NCBI RefSeq assembly: GCF_003318255.1
Contig: NZ_QOCF01000018.1
Coordinates: 164,950 to 228,949, forward strand
Direction of reading: 5' to 3'
DNA from: Ruegeria sp. A3M17
Lineage (GTDB): Bacteria; Pseudomonadota; Alphaproteobacteria; Rhodobacterales; Rhodobacteraceae
DNA length: 64,000 nt
In this document: in pieces, positions 17,048 through 27,137 of the stretch
Layout: each line of letters begins with the position of its first letter
Numbering within the stretch: position 1 is the stretch's first letter
The notes under the pieces: generated by a model
The model's database searches: none
Told to the model about the DNA's origin: nothing
What the model saw: only the letters and a program-made list of their open reading frames with translations
Program-made: the position numbers and the translations under genes

Positions 17048-18537
17048 GATCGGTCCTCCTGCGCCAGACGTTTGAACAGGCAGACAACAAGAATTGGCAC
17101 GATAAACACGAAGGCAATGGCTGACAGCGCTATGATGGACCGAACCAGAGAGATATCGCCCACCAGAATCATCGCCATCCCTAGCGCGCCAAGGATAACA
17201 CCCCAGATCGTACGAATTCGGGGGGAGGGGTTGTCGTCGCCTCCGGTCCCTATCATCGCAAGGGTGAACCCGGCGCTGACAACGCTGGTGACCACGAACA
17301 GGAACGCGGCCAGGATTGTTGCTATTCTTGTGATGCCGTCCAGCGGGAACCGCTCAAGCAATGCAAATGTGGTTGCGTCGAGGTTCTCTGCATTGACGGC
17401 TGATAAGGCTCCGTCCTGACGCAAAGCATCGAAAAAACCCAAGCCGCCAAAAACGCCGAACCACAGGATAGAGAACAGTGTGGGGGTAACGACGACTCCG
17501 ATCAGAAATTCTCGGATCGTGCGTCCGCGGGAAATCCGGGCGATGAAAATGCCCACGAAGGGTGACCAAGCCAGCCACCAGATCATATAGTTCAGTGTCC
17601 AGCCGTGAAACCAGTTGACCAAGAGGTCGTCGAAGAACTCAGCCGTAGAGAACCCTGCAGGCAGGACACCGAACAGATAGCGTCCGAATCCGGAAACGAT
17701 GCCGTCCATCAGATAGGAGGTTGGGCCCAGCACCAGAAGATAGACCATCATCCCAATGGCGATCAGCATTGCTGCGTTGGACAGCAGGGCCATTCCGTCG
17801 CCCAGATCGCGACGCAACGGTATGATGAACGCAATACAAAGCGCGGCAAAAACGGGCAGCGTCAGCACGCCTGGAGTTTCTATACCCAACAGGCCTGCCA
17901 ATCCGGTTTGGATCTGAAATACCCCCATCGCCATTGAGCCCGCCAAACCGACGGCAATTGCGACGATCGAGAGTAGATCGAAAATCCACCCCAGCGCCTT
18001 TGTCCACCCTGCTTCGCCAAGTGCGTCGGTGACTGGGGCACTCAACAACAAAGTGCGATTTCGGCGATAGGCAAAATAGGCGATGACCAATCCGACGATT
18101 CCGTAAATCGCCCAGGCGTGGAACCCCCAGTTCAAGTAGGTCACGAACATCGCATAACTGGCCGCTTCGGCATCGCTACTGTACTGGCGCAGCACTTCGT
18201 AATGGGTCAGGGGTTCTGCCGCCCCATAGAACAGCAGCCCGACACCCATCCCGGCAGCAAATAACATTGCGATCCAGGCGGTTGTTGAAAATTCGGGCTC
18301 GGCTGTGTCGGGGCCAAGGCGGATATTTCCGAACTTTGACAGGGCCAAGTAGAGGACCACAAACAAAAGCCCGCTGACTTCAAGCATGATGAACCAGCCG
18401 CGGCTGTTGAATTGCGTCTCAACCGCTGATGCAGCAATGCGACCCAGGCCTTGCGGGTCAGCAATGCCCCAGATTGCGATGGCCGCACTGAGGGCTAGAG
18501 CGATCACAAGCATCGGACTGGGTGATTTGCCGTCCAC
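17044..18537 (-). CDS. BCCT family betaine/carnitine/choline transporter
   Basis: A 497-residue secondary transporter with 12 predicted helices. The signature GWTLNYMIWWLAWSPFVGIFIARISRG-type block is present near residue 307, with the Trp/Tyr-rich segment that forms the aromatic substrate box, and GMGVGLLFYGAAEP near 95-108. Family members import quaternary ammonium compounds by sodium or proton symport. The short N- and C-termini lack the long osmosensing tail of BetP, which fits catabolic uptake rather than strict osmoregulation. The start is a GTG; an ATG eight codons later is an alternative. A quaternary-amine demethylase candidate (MttB-like) is 15 kb away. Confidence 0.9.
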   Translation of the reverse strand: MDGKSPSPMLVIALALSAAIAIWGIADPQGLGRIAASAVETQFNSRGWFIMLEVSGLLFVVLYLALSKFGNIRLGPDTAEPEFSTTAWIAMLFAAGMGVGLLFYGAAEPLTHYEVLRQYSSDAEAASYAMFVTYLNWGFHAWAIYGIVGLVIAYFAYRRNRTLLLSAPVTDALGEAGWTKALGWIFDLLSIVAIAVGLAGSMAMGVFQIQTGLAGLLGIETPGVLTLPVFAALCIAFIIPLRRDLGDGMALLSNAAMLIAIGMMVYLLVLGPTSYLMDGIVSGFGRYLFGVLPAGFSTAEFFDDLLVNWFHGWTLNYMIWWLAWSPFVGIFIARISRGRTIREFLIGVVVTPTLFSILWFGVFGGLGFFDALRQDGALSAVNAENLDATTFALLERFPLDGITRIATILAAFLFVVTSVVSAGFTLAMIGTGGDDNPSPRIRTIWGVILGALGMAMILVGDISLVRSIIALSAIAFVFIVPILVVCLFKRLAQEDRS

Positions 18538-18540
18538 TGT

Positions 18541-18925
18541 CCAGAACCCTTCCTCGCAAATTCATGAAACACCGTGTCGTTGGGCCAAGCCTAGATTGCA
18601 AAATCTCAAATTTCAAAGTGTTTTTGCATGTTTAGCTGGCACGGTTGTTCATGATCCGGCCCAGTGATGCCGATCTGTGCGAAACCGCCCCGTTAAAGGG
18701 GAAACTTTCGGAAATCTCCTCACATCTGCGGATCGGGGCCTTCATACCCCGCGCAGGGGTTGACAAGCGGAGTGTCTGAATGAAACGTCAAAGGTGTTGG
18801 GAGACTTTTAAATTTCAGATGCTTGGCCCGTTGCAAGACGGGTTCGCTTGCCGTACCGGCAAGGTCCCTGGATGGGGGCCGCTGAACTGTCTCTCATCCA
18901 CAATAAGAGTTGGGAGTTCTCAAAA
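18541..18925. other. Divergent intergenic region with tandem leader hairpins
   Basis: No gene is supported. Just before the TAXI receptor gene are two adjacent perfect hairpins: CCCGT/ACGGG (18827-18842) and CTTGCCG-TAC-CGGCAAG (18847-18863). Farther up is CCCC-GTTAAA-GGGG near 18690. A TTGACA at 18760-18765 has no matching -10 at the right distance. The hairpins would lie in the 5' leader of the transporter mRNA. Confidence 0.4.
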
Positions 18926-19894
18926 ATGAAAAATAGCAGCAAGCTTAGCCTGGGCGCGGTCGTAACCGCAGCTCTTATGGCTCCGGCCGCTTATGCAGAA
19001 GAGTTTATCACCATTGGTACCGGCGGTGTGACCGGCGTGTACTATCCGACTGGTGGCGCGATCTGCCGTCTGGTGAACAAAGGCCGTAAAGAGCACGGCG
19101 TGCGTTGCTCGGTCGAGTCGACCGGTGGTTCGGTCTATAACATCAACACCATTCGCGAAGGCGAGCTGGAGTTTGGTGTCGCTCAGTCCGACTGGCAGTA
19201 CCACGCATATAACGGCAGCTCGAAATTCGAAGAGGCTGGCCCCTTTGAAAACCTGCGGGCCGTCTTCTCGGTTCACCCCGAGCCGTTCACCGTTGTGGCC
19301 CGTGCCGATTCCGGGATCACCAACTTCGAAGATCTGAAGGGCAAGCGCGTCAACATCGGCAACCCCGGTTCCGGTCAGCGCGGCACCATGGAAGTTCTGC
19401 TGGGCGAAATGGGCTGGACCACGGATGATTTCGAACTGGCGACCGAGCTCAAGGCGGCTGAACAGTCGGCAGCCCTGTGTGACAACCAGATCGACGCGAT
19501 GGTCTACACCGTTGGTCACCCGTCGGGTTCGATCCAAGAGGCGACCACAGCATGTGACTCGGTTCTGGTAAACGTAAGCGGCGGTGCCGTTGACAAGCTG
19601 GTCGGCGACAACTCGTTCTACCGTACCGCAACCATCCCCGGTGGCATGTACCGCGGTTCGGACGGTGACACCGCAACCTTTGGTGTTGGCGCGACTTTCG
19701 TGACCTCGGCAGACGTGTCGGATGACGCTGTGTACGCGGTAGTCAGCTCGGTCTTCGAAAACTTCGATGACTTCAAAAAGCTGCACCCGGCATTTGCCAA
19801 CCTCAAGCCCGAAGAGATGATTGCAGATGGCCTGTCGGCTCCGCTGCATCCGGGCGCCGAGAAGTACTACAAAGAAAAAGGCTGGATTCAGTAA
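18926..19894 (+). CDS. TAXI family TRAP transporter solute-binding protein
   Basis: A 322-residue periplasmic receptor. The signal peptide ends near residue 24 (PAAYA-EE). The mature chain starts [25 protein letters not shown], the defining TAXI block, and includes a glutamine/serine-rich binding loop ([15 protein letters not shown]) and [15 protein letters not shown]. It delivers substrate to the fused membrane protein encoded 102 bases downstream. GGGAG at 18912-18916 supports this start over an upstream in-frame ATG that would bury the signal peptide. TAXI substrates are often glutamate, 2-oxoglutarate or other small acids; the substrate here is unknown. Confidence 0.93.
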   Translation: MKNSSKLSLGAVVTAALMAPAAYAEEFITIGTGGVTGVYYPTGGAICRLVNKGRKEHGVRCSVESTGGSVYNINTIREGELEFGVAQSDWQYHAYNGSSKFEEAGPFENLRAVFSVHPEPFTVVARADSGITNFEDLKGKRVNIGNPGSGQRGTMEVLLGEMGWTTDDFELATELKAAEQSAALCDNQIDAMVYTVGHPSGSIQEATTACDSVLVNVSGGAVDKLVGDNSFYRTATIPGGMYRGSDGDTATFGVGATFVTSADVSDDAVYAVVSSVFENFDDFKKLHPAFANLKPEEMIADGLSAPLHPGAEKYYKEKGWIQ

Positions 19895-19996
19895 GCCAGA
19901 CCTAAAGCGGGGTGCCCAACGGGCGCCCTGCGACCCAAACCCGAACAAATCGGGTGGATCAGAAGGTCAAAAATGGCCGCGACGGGGAGACAATTC

Positions 19997-22606
19997 ATGA
20001 GTTCCGACACACAATCCAATCGTCCGCTATCCGAAGAAGAGCTACAGGATCTTGTGGCCTCATCCGATGCGGGTGGACGTAATCCGGTCGGTAATGTCGG
20101 GATATTCCTGGCCGTTGTGGCCGCAATCTGGTCGATCTTTCAGGTCGTTCTGGCCTCACCGCTGGCGAACTATGTTCTGCCCGGCAGCGTTGTGAACAAC
20201 GCGCGGCAGTTTCACCTGGCCTTTGCGTTGTTTCTGGCCTTTGCGGCCTATCCGGCGCTGAAATCCAGCCCGCGCAACTATATCCCGGTTCAGGATTGGA
20301 TCATGGGGATGCTGGGCGCGTTTGTCGCGCTGTATGGCTATTTCTTTTACAACAAGATCGTCGATGCAGGTGGTCTTGCAGATAACACCGACAAATGGGT
20401 CGCTCTGGTTGGTCTGCTGTTGTTGTTCGAGGCCGCGCGTCGTGCGCTTGGCCCCGCAATGGCGATCATCGCGACGATCTTTCTGGTGTATGTGTTTTTC
20501 GGATCCTCTGACTGGGTTCCCGAGGTTATTCGCTGGAAAGGCGCAAGCCTGAAAAAGGCGATGAGCCATATGTGGATCACCTCCGAAGGCGTGTTTGGTA
20601 TCGCGCTTGGGGTTTCGACCAAATTCGTCTTCCTGTTCGTGCTGTTCGGGGCCTTGCTGGATAAGGCCGGGGCAGGGAACTACTTTATCAAGATGGCTTT
20701 CGGTGCCTTGGGGCACCTGCGCGGTGGCCCAGCCAAAGCCGCTGTTGTCGGTTCGGCCGCGACCGGCCTGATCTCGGGTTCTTCCATCGCCAACGTTGTG
20801 ACCACCGGTACATTCACCATCCCGCTGATGAAGCGTGTTGGGTTCAGCAGCGAACAAGCCGGCTCGGTTGAGGTCGCCTCATCCGTAAACGGGCAGATCA
20901 TGCCACCTGTGATGGGGGCTGCTGCCTTCCTGATGGTCGAATATGTGGGCATCTCATATGTCGAGGTGATCACGCATGCGTTCCTGCCTGCGGCGATTTC
21001 CTACATCGCGCTTGTCTATATCGTGCACCTTGAGGCCGTGAAGCGGAACATGCCCACGCTGGGCGACCGCGACGTAAAACTGGCGCGCACGGTTGTCGGA
21101 ATGTTGTCCTTTTTCCTGGTCTTTGCCGGGCTGTGCTACGGTTCTCAGTTCCCAGTCGAAGCCGTGACAAGCTGGGTGCCGTCATCGGCCGGGCTGGTCC
21201 TCAGCCTGATCATCTGTGCCATCTATGTGGCGCTGCTGTATCTGGCTGCTCAGGTACCGGATCTTGAGCCGGATGATCCAAACGCCAAAGAAGTGACCCT
21301 GCCGGTCATTGCCGATATCTACAAGGCTGGGCTGCATTATCTGTTGCCGATCATCGTGCTGGTCTACTTCCTGATGATCGAGCAGAAGTCACCGGGTCTG
21401 TCTGCCTTCTGGGCCACGACGCTGTTGTTCGTGATCCTGCTGACGCAGAAGCCGCTCAAGGCGATTTTCCGCGGGCAAAGCAACGTCTACAACACGTTCA
21501 TTGATGGTGTTGCTGATCTTTGGCAGGGCATGATCGACGGCGCGCGGAACATGATTGGTATCGCGCTGGCAACGGCAACAGCGGGCGTCATCGTTGGCAC
21601 TGTGACCCTGACAGGTGTCGGGCAAGTGATGGCAGACCTGGTTGAGTTCCTGTCAGGCGGCAACCTGATCCTGATGCTGATTATGGTCGGCCTGCTGAGC
21701 CTGATCCTGGGCATGGGCCTACCGACCACCGCAAACTATATTGTGGTCAGTTCGCTGATGGCTGGTGTGGTTGTTGAGCTGGGTGCGCAAAGCGGACTTA
21801 TCGTTCCCTTGATCGCGGTGCACCTGTTCGTCTTTTACTTTGGGATCATGGCAGACGTGACCCCGCCGGTTGGATTGGCGAGCTTTGCGGCCGCCGCAGT
21901 ATCCGGTGGTGACGCTATCAAGACCGGTTTCATTGCGTTCTTTTACAGCCTGCGCACCGTAGCCTTGCCGTTCGTGTTCATCTTCAACACGGACCTGCTG
22001 CTGATCGACGTGACGTGGGTCGAGGGGATAACGGTGGCGATATTTGCGACAATCGCCATCCTCGTCTTCACGGCCGGGACAATGGGGTACTTCCTGACCC
22101 GCAGCCGCATCTATGAAAGCATCGCGCTGATCCTGGTGGCATTCGCGCTGTTTAGGCCCGACTTCTTCATGAACCGCATCGCGCCGCCGTTTACCTCGGT
22201 CGAGCCTGCTGCATTCGTGGAAACTATCGGAGAGACCCCTCCGGGCACCGAGGTGCGCATGGTCATCAGTGGGCCAGACTTTGACACGCTTGAGATGACG
22301 GACACTACGGTTGTTGTGCCCGTTGGCAGTGAAGAAGGTGGGCAAGGGCGTGTCGACGCGATGGGTCTGCTGCTGCTTGAAGAAGACGGGTTGGTCAAGC
22401 TGGAGGAGCCGCTGTTCGGAACTCCGGTCGCGGATGATCTGGATATCTTCGATTACTACGGAGATGAGGCCGTCCGTCTGACCTCGGTCAGCTTGCCAGC
22501 CAGCCAGCCACCGAAACAGTTGATCTACATTCCGGCAATGCTCTTGCTGGGACTGATCGCTTTCCTTCAGCGCGGCCGCGCCGCCAGACAAGAGGTGACC
22601 GCATGA
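19997..22606 (+). CDS. TRAP transporter fused 4TM/12TM permease with C-terminal DUF3394-like domain
   Basis: An 869-residue membrane protein. The N-terminal third holds the small-subunit-like helices, and residues of about 125-700 form the DctM-like large subunit with GLISGSSIANVVTTGTFTIPLM, VNGQIMPPVMGAAAF and GLPTTANYIVVSSL, the substrate and sodium-site loops. After about residue 715 comes a soluble segment of roughly 130 residues (DUF3394-like) and a final helix. GGGGAG at 19984-19989 supports this start. It forms an operon with the TAXI receptor upstream and uspA downstream, whose start overlaps its stop by four bases. Confidence 0.92.
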   Translation: MSSDTQSNRPLSEEELQDLVASSDAGGRNPVGNVGIFLAVVAAIWSIFQVVLASPLANYVLPGSVVNNARQFHLAFALFLAFAAYPALKSSPRNYIPVQDWIMGMLGAFVALYGYFFYNKIVDAGGLADNTDKWVALVGLLLLFEAARRALGPAMAIIATIFLVYVFFGSSDWVPEVIRWKGASLKKAMSHMWITSEGVFGIALGVSTKFVFLFVLFGALLDKAGAGNYFIKMAFGALGHLRGGPAKAAVVGSAATGLISGSSIANVVTTGTFTIPLMKRVGFSSEQAGSVEVASSVNGQIMPPVMGAAAFLMVEYVGISYVEVITHAFLPAAISYIALVYIVHLEAVKRNMPTLGDRDVKLARTVVGMLSFFLVFAGLCYGSQFPVEAVTSWVPSSAGLVLSLIICAIYVALLYLAAQVPDLEPDDPNAKEVTLPVIADIYKAGLHYLLPIIVLVYFLMIEQKSPGLSAFWATTLLFVILLTQKPLKAIFRGQSNVYNTFIDGVADLWQGMIDGARNMIGIALATATAGVIVGTVTLTGVGQVMADLVEFLSGGNLILMLIMVGLLSLILGMGLPTTANYIVVSSLMAGVVVELGAQSGLIVPLIAVHLFVFYFGIMADVTPPVGLASFAAAAVSGGDAIKTGFIAFFYSLRTVALPFVFIFNTDLLLIDVTWVEGITVAIFATIAILVFTAGTMGYFLTRSRIYESIALILVAFALFRPDFFMNRIAPPFTSVEPAAFVETIGETPPGTEVRMVISGPDFDTLEMTDTTVVVPVGSEEGGQGRVDAMGLLLLEEDGLVKLEEPLFGTPVADDLDIFDYYGDEAVRLTSVSLPASQPPKQLIYIPAMLLLGLIAFLQRGRAARQEVTA

Positions 22607-23034
22607 CAAACGCTGTTCTCTGTGCCGTCGATATCAGCAACGGCGATCTTGATACGCATGTCCTGAAGGAAGCTGCGAAGCTGGCCGATCAGGAAGGTGC
22701 GCAACTGGATGTGGTAACAGTTCTGCCGGATTTCGGAGAAAGCTGGGTGTCTGGCTTTTTCGAAAGCGATTTTCACGACAAGGCGCTGGAAGAGGCACAT
22801 ACCAAACTGGCCGAGATGTGTGTGTCCACACTGGGGGCGGATCGGAATGAAAAGATCCGCCATGTGGTCGCGACGGGTACTGCCTATCAGGAAATCCTGA
22901 AAACTGCGGACAGTGCTGGTAGCGATCTGATCGTGATCGGTGCCCACAAACCCGACTTGAAAGACTATCTGCTGGGCCCGAATGCTGCACGGGTGGTGCG
23001 GCATTCAGACGTCTCTGTCTACGTGGTGCGCTAA
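22603..23034 (+). CDS. Universal stress protein (UspA family), TRAP-associated
   Basis: A 143-residue single Usp domain beginning AVLCAVDISNGD and ending with the ATP-binding signature VIGAHKPDLKDYLLGPNAARV followed by SVYVVR. It overlaps the TRAP permease stop by four bases. A UspA-like protein (TeaD) regulates the ectoine TRAP transporter in Halomonas; by analogy this one may tune uptake by the transporter encoded upstream. That role is inferred from gene order only. Confidence 0.92.
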   Translation: MTNAVLCAVDISNGDLDTHVLKEAAKLADQEGAQLDVVTVLPDFGESWVSGFFESDFHDKALEEAHTKLAEMCVSTLGADRNEKIRHVVATGTAYQEILKTADSAGSDLIVIGAHKPDLKDYLLGPNAARVVRHSDVSVYVVR

Positions 23035-23048
23035 GAAGACCGGGCGGA

Positions 23049-24089
23049 TCAGTACCCTGTCATCTCAAGATATCCCCGTCCGGAATGGCTGCCGCTGATC
23101 TGGACGGGGCCTTCCCAATATTCGAACCGGGTCGCCATCCACGCGTCGGGTGTCAGCGCTGAGACCTCGACGTCCAGATTCCGGTCAGGCAATGTGACGC
23201 GCCATCGGACAGGTACGTCGCGGTCAGCAACGGGCGCGGTCGTCAGCGGCTCGAACGCGACCGAACCATCGGGGATCGCGGTCGTCGTACCATCGGCGGT
23301 GATCCACGTGGCCGCGGTGAAATCACCTCGGTCGCCGCGTAACCGAAAAGCCATCATCTTGTCGCCATCGTCAAAGCTGAGCGAAAACCAGTCCCAGCCG
23401 CTTTGATCTGCGGCCAAAGGTTGTGATGACCATTCGCGGTCCAGCCACCCTTGTCCGGTGACGGCGACATCTCCACCCGGCAGGTGCAAGACGCCTTCGA
23501 TTTCGTAAAACGGCTGGGAATAGTAATAGCTGGCTTGCCCGTCACCGGATTTCACCGAATATCCATTCTCGCCGTGAAAAACGAACGGCCCCTTGGCCTC
23601 GAGCTTTAGGTCATAGCCGAAATCCGCACCGTTCGCAGACAGGCTGACTGCGTTTGGGTCTGACCCGCGCATGTGCCATTCGTCGATCCAGGCCTCGAAT
23701 GGCACTGCCGTAACCCCAGCCTGACCGATGCCGCCGCGCGACAGGCGTTCCGCGAAATAGTGTTTGTCGGGCGTGGTCACCGCAGCATGGCCCATCCATA
23801 TTTGCGGGCTTTGCCACCCCTCGACCTCATGCGTTTTCAGTGCCGACCGAAACAGGGTCCACTGGATACCATAATCGCGCCCATCCTTACCTTTGAGGTT
23901 TGCCGTCAGATACCACCACTCGATCCGGTAGTCCGGGTGGGGGCCATGATCTTGCGGGAATTGAAACGCATAGCCCGGCTGGGGCACAGTGAACCCCTCG
24001 GCAGAACCGCCCAGGCCTGCGTATCCCTGCCCGTGGGCAATGCCCGGCACGGCCAGCAGCAAGACGATCAACCAGATCCTAACGTTCAT
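23049..24089 (-). CDS. AttH/CrtC-like lipocalin-domain secreted protein
   Basis: A 346-residue protein with a signal peptide ending near residue 21 (GIAHG-Q). The conserved start of the mature domain, FQFPQDHGPHPDYRIEWWYLTANL, and DREWSSQPLAADQSGWDWFSLSFDDG near residue 215 are hallmarks of the AttH/hydroxyneurosporene synthase (CrtC-type) fold of two lipocalin-like halves. With no carotenoid genes nearby and an ABC exporter directly upstream, AttH-like function is more likely than hydratase activity. Its ATG lies within the last codons of the permease gene (11-base overlap); a TTG two codons upstream is a less likely start. Confidence 0.88.
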   Translation of the reverse strand: MNVRIWLIVLLLAVPGIAHGQGYAGLGGSAEGFTVPQPGYAFQFPQDHGPHPDYRIEWWYLTANLKGKDGRDYGIQWTLFRSALKTHEVEGWQSPQIWMGHAAVTTPDKHYFAERLSRGGIGQAGVTAVPFEAWIDEWHMRGSDPNAVSLSANGADFGYDLKLEAKGPFVFHGENGYSVKSGDGQASYYYSQPFYEIEGVLHLPGGDVAVTGQGWLDREWSSQPLAADQSGWDWFSLSFDDGDKMMAFRLRGDRGDFTAATWITADGTTTAIPDGSVAFEPLTTAPVADRDVPVRWRVTLPDRNLDVEVSALTPDAWMATRFEYWEGPVQISGSHSGRGYLEMTGY

Positions 24090-26493
24090 TGGCAAACACC
24101 TTTAGTAGATCCGCAGGCGGCAGGCGCAGCAAACGGGCGGCAGGCAGGGCCGCGGCAACGGTTGCCGCAAGCAGGGTCAGACCCAACAGATAGACCCAGT
24201 CGATAGGGAACAGATACATCGGCAGCCTCCAGCCAAACGCTTCGACATTGATGATCGTCAGCAAGGCCCAGGCCAAAGCCAACCCCAGCGGCAGAGCCAG
24301 CAAGGCGGTCAAAGCGGCCAGCAGCACGCTGCGCAAAAGCTCAAGCCGGGCCAGTTCCGCACGCGTCAACCCAAGGGCCCAGATGGGCGCAATCTGGGGC
24401 AGGCGCTGCGTCCACAATGTCAGCAGGCTGGTCAGAATGGCGAACCCTGCAACCCCCAGCGTCAGGATGTTCAAGGCCGAGGTCACAACGAATGTCTTTT
24501 CGAACACCTGCATGGATTGCGCCTTCATTGCGGCTTGCTGGACAACTGCTCGGCGGGGCAGGTCGAACTGGTTGCGTAACGCTTGGGCCAGATCTGTGGC
24601 ACGATCAGGCGCGACACGAATGCCAAACCGGCGCGCCTCAGCGCCGGGCGCGATCCGGTCAAGTTGCGACATTGAAACGATGGCCTGACCGGTTGGGTTG
24701 CCATAGTCCGAATAGACACCTGCGATGGTCAACGTGTCAGCGGATGTGATCGCCAGAGTATCTCCGGGCCACAGGTTTTCCCGGCGGGCCAGCTGTTCGT
24801 TGATCAGCACGGCGGATCCGTCATGGACACGGTTCCAAACACGTTCCGAAGAACTGATCAGTGGCCACTTCTCACGATAGGTCTGATCGTCGATGATGCC
24901 ATAGAGAAACAGAGGCCCCGACGAATGTGCCAGTTCAACGCTTCGGATCGGCAGGATGGCATCTACCTGCGGGTTCAGCCAGTCCGCGATGTCCTGACCC
25001 TGCTGATCGGTGGCAGCGGTGACGTAGAGCTCGGATGTCAGGCGCTGGTCCAGCCAGCCGGTAAAGGTCAACCGAAAGCTGGAAACCATAGTGCCTACAC
25101 CGATATTCGCGGCAAGCGCCAGCAACAGGGCCATCAGCGCCAGGGACAGGCCCGGCAGTTGGGCGCGCATGTCCGACCAGACCCATTGGGCTATTGGCCC
25201 TTTCGCTGAACGCTGAAACAGGATCAGGACGCGCGACAAGGCATAGGGCAATACCAAGGCAGAGCCGACCAGCAACCCGGCGACCATGACGAAACCGGCC
25301 ACCAACCCCCCGAACAACAACAGGGTCAGAATGCCTCCGGCAATAGCGGCGACACCGGCAAGGGCGACGACCCAGCTGCCCGAGGCCGCGCTACGCCAGG
25401 CCTGCAAGCCTGCGCCGCTTAGAATCGGCATTCGCGACAGGCGATACAAGGCGTGTCCGCTGGCCAGAAAAGTGCCACCCAAGGCCATCGCCAACCCGGA
25501 CAGTGCCCATTGTGGTTGCAATGAGATCTGGCCGCTGACAGGTACGCCGTAAAGTCCGCGCAAACTTGCAGCCACATCCGGCAAAAGCGCGCCTGCGAGG
25601 AAAAAGCCAAGCACCAAACCGAGTATTCCGCCGACAATCGCCAGCATGGAAAGCTCAGCCATGATCAGCCAAACCAGCCGCCGCATCGAAACGCCCAAAG
25701 CGCGCAGGGTCCGGATCATGCCGCGCCGCTGGGCAAAGGCCAGGCCCACGGTTCCGTGCACGATGAACAGACCCACCGCAAAGGACAGCAGGCCAAAGGC
25801 GGACAGGTTCAGGTGAAAACTGTCGGTCAGTTGTGCGGTATCCAGTTGTTCCTGTGCCGGGACCCGCTCCAGTTCGGGGGCAATAGTCGACAGCGGTGGA
25901 ATTGAACCGGGCTGATCCGGCAAAATGATCAGGTGCGAAATCTCTCCCGGCTTCTTCAGTAACGTCTCGGCCACGCCAATATCGGTCAGGATCAGATCGG
26001 GCGGTAAGGCATCGCTGATCAGGATCGGAGGCAAACCGGTCTGGCCGGCCAATAGCGGCTTCAAAACCGGGGTCGTCAGCAATCGCCCCGGCGCGGTCAA
26101 CATATCGGCAGGGTCGGGTGGCGTGCCGCTTTGTTCTATCTGCGTGACGGCGGGCAGGGCGGGATAGGCCACCATATCAACGCCAAGGACCCGTAATGTC
26201 TGACCCTGAACCCGCAATTGGCCTTCTAGTACCGCAGCAACCTGCCAGCCCGCGCGCCTCAGCTCCACGTAACGCGACAGGGGGATCGGACCAGCGGGGT
26301 TGTGTAACCCGTCAAACCGACCCAGTGCCAGCTGATCGGCGGCCCGGTCATAGCTGGCGCGGGCTTCGGCATTGATGGCTTGCACTGCTGACCAAAGCCC
26401 GGTTGCAAGGGCCAGGCCGATCAGTAGGGTCGCCAATTGCAGCCGGTGTGTCCGCCAATGAGAGGCCAGCGCCTGAATGACGGTCAGCGTCAT
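24079..26493 (-). CDS. ABC transporter permease, FtsX/MacB type
   Basis: An 804-residue protein with two FtsX-type halves: an N-terminal helix followed by a large periplasmic region (about 40-225), a three-helix cluster (about 230-440), then a second helix, periplasmic domain and a final three-helix cluster ending PPADLLKVFANER. This layout is that of type VII exporters related to LolCDE/MacB, which move lipidic or hydrophobic cargo from the inner membrane by mechanotransmission rather than transmembrane passage. The start overlaps the ATPase stop by four bases and the AttH-like gene overlaps its own end. Confidence 0.9.
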   Translation of the reverse strand: MTLTVIQALASHWRTHRLQLATLLIGLALATGLWSAVQAINAEARASYDRAADQLALGRFDGLHNPAGPIPLSRYVELRRAGWQVAAVLEGQLRVQGQTLRVLGVDMVAYPALPAVTQIEQSGTPPDPADMLTAPGRLLTTPVLKPLLAGQTGLPPILISDALPPDLILTDIGVAETLLKKPGEISHLIILPDQPGSIPPLSTIAPELERVPAQEQLDTAQLTDSFHLNLSAFGLLSFAVGLFIVHGTVGLAFAQRRGMIRTLRALGVSMRRLVWLIMAELSMLAIVGGILGLVLGFFLAGALLPDVAASLRGLYGVPVSGQISLQPQWALSGLAMALGGTFLASGHALYRLSRMPILSGAGLQAWRSAASGSWVVALAGVAAIAGGILTLLLFGGLVAGFVMVAGLLVGSALVLPYALSRVLILFQRSAKGPIAQWVWSDMRAQLPGLSLALMALLLALAANIGVGTMVSSFRLTFTGWLDQRLTSELYVTAATDQQGQDIADWLNPQVDAILPIRSVELAHSSGPLFLYGIIDDQTYREKWPLISSSERVWNRVHDGSAVLINEQLARRENLWPGDTLAITSADTLTIAGVYSDYGNPTGQAIVSMSQLDRIAPGAEARRFGIRVAPDRATDLAQALRNQFDLPRRAVVQQAAMKAQSMQVFEKTFVVTSALNILTLGVAGFAILTSLLTLWTQRLPQIAPIWALGLTRAELARLELLRSVLLAALTALLALPLGLALAWALLTIINVEAFGWRLPMYLFPIDWVYLLGLTLLAATVAAALPAARLLRLPPADLLKVFANER

Positions 26494-27137
26494 GCGATTT
26501 GCCCGCCAGCCAGATGCACACGTCGATCCAGCCGGGCCGCGATCTCGTGCGAGTGGGTGACCAAAAGCAGCGCGGCCCCGGTATCCGCAACAAGAGCCAA
26601 CATCAAGTCAAGAACCGTGGCGCTGGCGGTTTCGTCCAGGTTTCCTGTGGGCTCATCCGCGAGTAACAACTTGGGCCGTGCGGCCATGGCACGACCGATA
26701 GCCACTCGCTGTTGTTGTCCGCCCGACAGGTTCTCGGGATACCGATCAAGCAGATCGGAAAGCCCCAGCCGCTGGGCCAGATGGGCGCACCAATCGGGGT
26801 CGTGGCACCCGGCCAAACGGGCATGAAACGACAGGTTTTGACCTGCTGTCAAAGACGGGATCAAGTTAAATTGCTGAAACACCAGCGACAAGGACGTGCG
26901 GCGCAGGGCGGCCCGGCCCGGATCATCCAGTTGCGATAGGGCTACGCCGTCCAGTGTAATTTCCCCGCTATCCACAATGTCCAATGCGGCGGCAAGGTTC
27001 AGCATGGTGCTTTTACCGCTGCCGCTTTCGCCGGTCAGGGCCAGTGTTTGCCCGCGATCCAGCGACAGGGACACGTCGCGCAGGACCGGTCGGCCGCCGG
27101 GATAGGATTTCTGAACCCTGTCAAATGTCAGAAGCAT
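26490..27137 (-). CDS. ABC transporter ATP-binding protein (LolD/MacB type)
   Basis: A 215-residue ATPase. Walker A GESGSGKST lies at 36-44, the Q-loop at VFQQFNLIP, the signature LSGGQQQR at 137-144, Walker B LLLADEPTGNLD at 157-168 and the switch His in VTHSHE. Start at the ATG preceded by GAGGG five bases upstream; upstream in-frame ATGs lack this. It is the first gene of a three-gene operon (ATPase, FtsX-type permease, AttH-like protein), all overlapping. Confidence 0.93.
   Translation of the reverse strand: MLLTFDRVQKSYPGGRPVLRDVSLSLDRGQTLALTGESGSGKSTMLNLAAALDIVDSGEITLDGVALSQLDDPGRAALRRTSLSLVFQQFNLIPSLTAGQNLSFHARLAGCHDPDWCAHLAQRLGLSDLLDRYPENLSGGQQQRVAIGRAMAARPKLLLADEPTGNLDETASATVLDLMLALVADTGAALLLVTHSHEIAARLDRRVHLAGGQIA

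Noticed and set aside
18760..18788. TTGACA as -35 of a promoter for the TAXI receptor gene
   Set aside because: No acceptable -10 lies 16-18 bases downstream, so the promoter is left unassigned.
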